34,973 nt of DNA from Rhizobium sp. (GTDB lineage Bacteria > Pseudomonadota > Alphaproteobacteria > Rhizobiales > Rhizobiaceae): contig JAQGJP010000078.1 of the NCBI GenBank assembly GCA_028290545.1, forward strand, positions 1 through 34,973. The letters are read 5' to 3'. The position numbers and the translations under genes are program-made. Positions 31,404-34,973 of this stretch are shown here, piece by piece; position 1 is the stretch's first letter; each line of letters begins with the position of its first letter. The notes beneath the pieces are model-generated. The model was given only the letters and a program-made list of their open reading frames with translations. It was not told the origin of the DNA and made no database searches.

Positions 31404-33302
31404 ATGAAATCCACACATAGTCTTCGCGCTAAACTGCGCTACGGGTTTGACCGCACAATGTCGGCTGGCACCGGCGCGCTCATCGGTTGGCTGGGCATAA
31501 TATCACTTGTCATTATCGTCGCCTTCGGCGCATTCATCGCCATCAGCGGTTTGGCGCAGGAGGACGGCCAGTCCCTGGGGTTTGCCGAAGCGACCTGGGA
31601 AGCACTGATGCGTACGCTCGATGCCGGCACGATGGGTGGAGATACCGGCTGGGTTTTCCGCATCGTCATGCTGCTGGTGACGCTGGCCGGCATCTTCGTC
31701 GTCTCGACGCTGATCGGTGTCCTGAGTTCCGGCATAGAGAGCAAGCTCGATGAACTGCGCAAAGGCCGCTCGCTCGTGCTGGAGAAGGACCACACGATCA
31801 TCCTCAATTGGTCGCCGTCGATCTTTGACGTGATATCCGAACTGGTAATCGCCAATGAGAGCCGCGTGCGGCCGCGCATTGTCGTCATGGCCAATCGTGA
31901 CAAGGTGGAGATCGAGGACGAGATCGCCGCCAAGATCAACGATCTCAAGAATACCAAAATCATCTGCCGCAGTGGCGATCCAGCCGACCTCTATGATCTG
32001 GCGATCGTTAACCCCAATGAGTCGCGCTCGATCATTGTCCTGTCGCCGGAGGGCGACGATCCCGATTCCAGCGTCGTTAAAACCATACTCGCGCTCACCC
32101 AGGCGCCAAGCCGGCGCGAAGCGAAATACCGGATTGCCGCCGAAATTCGCGACACGCACAATGCTGAGTTGGCCCGTATCGTCGGCGGTGATGAAGTGCA
32201 ACTGATTCTGGCCGATGACCTGATTTCGCGGATCGTCGTCCATTCGAGCCGCCAGCCGGGGTTGAGTGCGGTCTATACCGAACTTCTGGATTTCGATGGT
32301 TCCGAAATCTATACGATCGAGGAAGCGTCGCTGGTCGGCAAATCGTTTGCGGCGACGACGATGTTCTATGACACGTCGACCGTGATCGGCATTGTCAATG
32401 CCGGGGGCAAGGTGGAGCTCAATGTGGCCAATGACCGTCGCATCGTTGCCGGCGAGCGGCTGGTGATGATTGCCGAGGACGACGACGCCATCAAGGTCAA
32501 GGCGTTCAGCGGCAAATTCGATCGGTCGGCTATCCGCGCCGCCGAGCCGAAGCCCATCCGGCCGGAGCGCACGCTGTTGCTCGGCTGGAATCGCCGTGCG
32601 TCGATGGTGGCGGCCGAACTCTCGCGCTTTGTCGCACCTGGCTCGCTGCTGACGATTGTCGCCGACACTGCAGATTTCATGAAGGAGGCGGGCGATATCA
32701 AGCTTGCCAATGGCAATCTGCAACTGGAGATCCGCGAGGGCGATTCCTCCTCCCGTGCGCTGCTGCGCGAGATCAACCCGCTCGATTACGACCATATCCT
32801 CGTGCTCGGCTATAACGAGAACATGGCGCCGCAGCCTGCCGATACCCGCACGCTGGTGACGCTGTTGCACCTTCGCCAGATTGCCGACGAGGCCAAACGG
32901 CATTCGAGCGTGGTCAGCGAAATGATTGACGTGCGAAACCGTGAACTTGCCGAGGTCAGCCGCGCCGACGATTTCGTTGTCAGCAACAAACTGGTCAGCC
33001 TGATGCTCGCACAGGCCTCCGAAAACGAATTCATGGAGCAGATCTTCGCCAGCCTGCTCGACGAGGACGGGGCCGAACTCTATCTCAAGCCTGCGAGTGA
33101 TTACGTCGCGGCGGACACCGAGGTGGATTTCTACACCGTGGCACTGGCGGCCCTCGAACGCAACGAAGTCGCCATAGGCTATCGCAAACGCGATGCGAGC
33201 GACGACGGGCGCCGGCTGGGTGGCGTCAAGATCAACCCGGTCAAGTCCGACAAGGTCAAGTTCAGCGGTAACGATTGCATCGTCGTCCTGGCCACAAGCT
33301 GA
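31404..33302 (+). CDS. CASTOR/POLLUX-type ion channel with RCK (TrkA-N) domains
   Basis: A 632-residue inner-membrane cation channel related to plant CASTOR and POLLUX/DMI1. Membrane segment 1 is at about 25-48, a pore helix and filter-like loop at 59-83 (FAEATWEALMRTLDAGTMGGDTGW), and membrane segment 2 at 85-107. Two tandem cytoplasmic RCK-like Rossmann regions follow, starting DHTIILNWSPSIFDVI and RTLLLGWNRRASMVAAEL, with the CASTOR_POLLUX segment between them. Ions and ligand are not known for the bacterial homologues; the plant proteins conduct potassium or calcium. The ATG at 31404 is chosen because GGGGA lies 7-11 bases upstream, and a TTG at 31365 is rejected. It is divergent from cysK and followed by tRNA-Val. 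Confidence 0.92.
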   Translation: MKSTHSLRAKLRYGFDRTMSAGTGALIGWLGIISLVIIVAFGAFIAISGLAQEDGQSLGFAEATWEALMRTLDAGTMGGDTGWVFRIVMLLVTLAGIFVVSTLIGVLSSGIESKLDELRKGRSLVLEKDHTIILNWSPSIFDVISELVIANESRVRPRIVVMANRDKVEIEDEIAAKINDLKNTKIICRSGDPADLYDLAIVNPNESRSIIVLSPEGDDPDSSVVKTILALTQAPSRREAKYRIAAEIRDTHNAELARIVGGDEVQLILADDLISRIVVHSSRQPGLSAVYTELLDFDGSEIYTIEEASLVGKSFAATTMFYDTSTVIGIVNAGGKVELNVANDRRIVAGERLVMIAEDDDAIKVKAFSGKFDRSAIRAAEPKPIRPERTLLLGWNRRASMVAAELSRFVAPGSLLTIVADTADFMKEAGDIKLANGNLQLEIREGDSSSRALLREINPLDYDHILVLGYNENMAPQPADTRTLVTLLHLRQIADEAKRHSSVVSEMIDVRNRELAEVSRADDFVVSNKLVSLMLAQASENEFMEQIFASLLDEDGAELYLKPASDYVAADTEVDFYTVALAALERNEVAIGYRKRDASDDGRRLGGVKINPVKSDKVKFSGNDCIVVLATS

Positions 33303-33420
33303 TCTTCGAGGGGCCGGTCCAAGCATGATCGGCCCCGATCACAAATTGTGGAAAGTCGGCCAAATAGGCCTTGCGCTTTTCCAGCAACCAGACTATTTCA
33401 GCGCCACCCCAGCGGTGCAG

Positions 33421-33496
<76 letters not shown>

Positions 33497-33596
33497 TTTT
33501 TTCTTGAACAATTCGAATGACTTAGGCAATGATGACCGGTGGTTATTTTGCTTGAAATCAACTGTGGTCACACTCTAGGCACAGTGGGTTTTCGTA

Positions 33597-34604
33597 ATGG
33601 CTTCGGTACGCAAAAAAAATGATAAGTGGCAAGTCCAAGTTCGCCGGAAGGGGTTCCCGGCGGTATCACAAACTTTTCTGAAGAAATCCGACGCTTCCGA
33701 ATGGGCGCGGATGATGGAAAGCAAGCTGGACCGGCGTGATTTGCCTTCGGACCCAAAGCTATTAAAGTCCACGAAGTTGTCCGAACTGATAGAGCGGTAC
33801 CGCGATGAAATTGTCGTGGCAAAGAAATGCGCTTCTGTTGAAACGATCATTTTAAATGCGTTTCTCCGGCATAAAATTTGTCAAAAATTTCTTTCCGATA
33901 TCACCCTTATTGATTGGATCAAATATCGAGACGAACGTGTGTTGACCATCACCGGCAAATCGCTGAAGCGCGAGTTGTCGCCTGTCGTGCATATGTTTCG
34001 CGTGGCCAACAAAGAGTGGGGATATGATATCCGAGAAAACCCACTTTCAAGGTTGTCGATTAAGTCCGATGACAGGCGACGGGAGCGGCGACTTTCCCCG
34101 GTCGAAGAACTGAAATTGACCCAAGCGGCTAAAAGAACGCTTCGGGATTACCTTTCACCGGTCATACTCTTGGCATTGGAAACAGGAATGAGGAGAGGGG
34201 AGTTGCTAAGCATCCGAACGGACCACGTCGATTTTCGTCGCCGCCTCTTGTCTGTTCCAGAAACGAAAAATGGCGAGTCCCGTACAATTCCGTTGACCGA
34301 AAAAGCGCTGGAAATTTTGCGAGAAAGATTTGCTATCGCGACCGATGACGGACGGCTGTTTTCGGTTTCGGCCACGGCATTACAGCTTTCGTGGCAGCGC
34401 ACTTGTCGGCGGGCGAATATCGAAAATCTTCATTTCCACGACCTTCGCCACGAAGCGATAAGTCGGTTTTTCGAAATGGGTTTGACGACGCCAGAAGTCG
34501 CGTTGATCAGCGGCCACAAAGACATTCGAATGTTGTTTCGATATGCTCACGGAACGCAGAAGGCCATCCTCGAAAAGTTTCAGCGGTCTTCGACAATACC
34601 ATGA
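33597..34604 (+). CDS. Tyrosine-type site-specific integrase
   Basis: A 335-residue phage/island integrase that would recombine the element into the neighbouring tRNA-Val gene. The N-terminal arm and core-binding region (ASVRKKNDKWQVQVRRKGFPAVSQTFLKKSDASEWARMME) are of the minimal shufflon-type class. The catalytic residues are all present: Arg199 (TGMRRGEL), His281 and Arg284 (HDLRHEA), His307 (SGHKD) and Tyr316 (RYAH). It therefore looks functional. Base composition is lower in GC and codon use richer in AAA and TTT than in genes to the left, a sign of recent transfer. It converges on an XRE regulator gene with 10 bases between stops. Confidence 0.96.
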   Translation: MASVRKKNDKWQVQVRRKGFPAVSQTFLKKSDASEWARMMESKLDRRDLPSDPKLLKSTKLSELIERYRDEIVVAKKCASVETIILNAFLRHKICQKFLSDITLIDWIKYRDERVLTITGKSLKRELSPVVHMFRVANKEWGYDIRENPLSRLSIKSDDRRRERRLSPVEELKLTQAAKRTLRDYLSPVILLALETGMRRGELLSIRTDHVDFRRRLLSVPETKNGESRTIPLTEKALEILRERFAIATDDGRLFSVSATALQLSWQRTCRRANIENLHFHDLRHEAISRFFEMGLTTPEVALISGHKDIRMLFRYAHGTQKAILEKFQRSSTIP

Positions 34605-34614
34605 CGAAAATTCT

Positions 34615-34875
34615 CTATTGTTTTTTCCGACCGGCTTTCAGGGCTTTCGGCTCTTCCTCGCCCGGCAATGGTATCCGAAATAAATCGGCCATCGTCACAT
34701 CGAGCGCCTTTGCCAGCGCGTCCATGATGTTGATTGAAAGATTTTCCAAGCCGCGCTCAATCCTTCCCGCGTAGGCCGGATCAATCCCAACATCAAAAGC
34801 AAGCTGTTGCTGTGAAATCCCGCGTTCGACTCGTGCCTTGAGTAAATTCCAGCCAAAAACCTTTTTCGCTTCCAT
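34615..34875 (-). CDS. XRE-family helix-turn-helix regulator
   Basis: An 86-residue Cro/CI-type DNA-binding protein. The helix-turn-helix is in GISQQQLAFDVGIDPAYAGRIERG at about 19-42, followed by LSINIMDALAKALDVTMADLF and a basic tail (KALKAGRKKQ). Such proteins next to an integrase usually control element maintenance or excision, and that is inference here. The ribosome-binding site is poor and there is little room for a leader. The inverted repeat at 34905-34927 just upstream could be its own operator. No toxin partner is visible before the window ends. Confidence 0.92.
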   Translation of the reverse strand: MEAKKVFGWNLLKARVERGISQQQLAFDVGIDPAYAGRIERGLENLSINIMDALAKALDVTMADLFRIPLPGEEEPKALKAGRKKQ

Positions 34876-34904
34876 CTTATAGGATGATCCGCTATCGGCC
34901 TTGA

Positions 34905-34927
34905 CAATACAGTGACCGGGAGTATTG
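34905..34927. repeat. Inverted repeat upstream of the XRE gene, candidate operator
   Basis: CAATAC and GTATTG are separated by 11 bases, about 30-50 bases upstream of the XRE start. A spacing near two helical turns between half-site centres fits autorepression by a dimer. Confidence 0.45.
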
Positions 34928-34973
34928 CATTATTCATTATCGTACACAACTTCGGATTCTCTTTGGGGAAACA

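Overview
The window looks like chromosome of an alphaproteobacterium of the order Hyphomicrobiales, most likely family Rhizobiaceae. The evidence is the clpX-lon-HU gene order, a RibH2-type lumazine synthase behind an FMN riboswitch, rhizobial-type exopolysaccharide genes, a CASTOR/POLLUX-type channel and generally GC-rich coding sequence. The genus cannot be fixed from what is visible.

Layout. 1-4170 (+) is a conserved protein quality-control and nucleoid block: the C-terminal part of clpX, complete lon and the HU gene, each followed by a hairpin terminator. 4249-4988 (-) is ribH2 with its FMN riboswitch. 5163-13211 is an exopolysaccharide locus: a short Wzz/tyrosine-kinase-like co-polymerase (+) converges on a five-gene minus-strand operon running glycosyltransferase (WcaI type), flippase, polymerase, polysaccharide pyruvyltransferase, glycosyltransferase. 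No initiating sugar-phosphate transferase and no outer-membrane export protein lie in the window. 13212-13902 is a gene-poor regulatory stretch with several perfect palindromes, followed by two small plus-strand genes and a strong terminator.

14436-17815 (+) holds a PQQ-type sugar dehydrogenase carrying RTX calcium-binding repeats at both ends, and an outer-membrane efflux lipoprotein. 17799-20974 is a LacI regulator divergent from a phytanoyl-CoA-dioxygenase-like and SDR oxidoreductase pair. Next come a LysR regulator, an alpha/beta hydrolase, a SEC-C zinc-motif gene broken by two single-base frameshifts, and an Lrp regulator divergent from alanine dehydrogenase. 24900-26489 is a secreted beta-solenoid protein made of unusual alternating repeats of about 19 residues. 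Its C-terminal module resembles that of the RTX sugar dehydrogenase, so both probably leave the cell by the same type I secretion system, which is not in the window.

26538-31054 (-) carries two poorly known genes and then a sulfur-related run: cysK, alaX, sseA and a GNAT acetyltransferase. 31404-33302 (+) is a CASTOR/POLLUX-type ion channel. At 33421 a tRNA-Val gene is followed by a tyrosine integrase and an XRE regulator with visibly lower GC, which marks the left edge of an integrated element that continues beyond the window.

The observations most worth a second look are the HU protein with valine in place of the DNA-intercalating proline (residue 63), the repeat architecture of the 529-residue solenoid protein and its shared secretion module, the twice-frameshifted SEC-C gene, the palindrome-rich EPS upstream region, and the tRNA-Val/integrase boundary.
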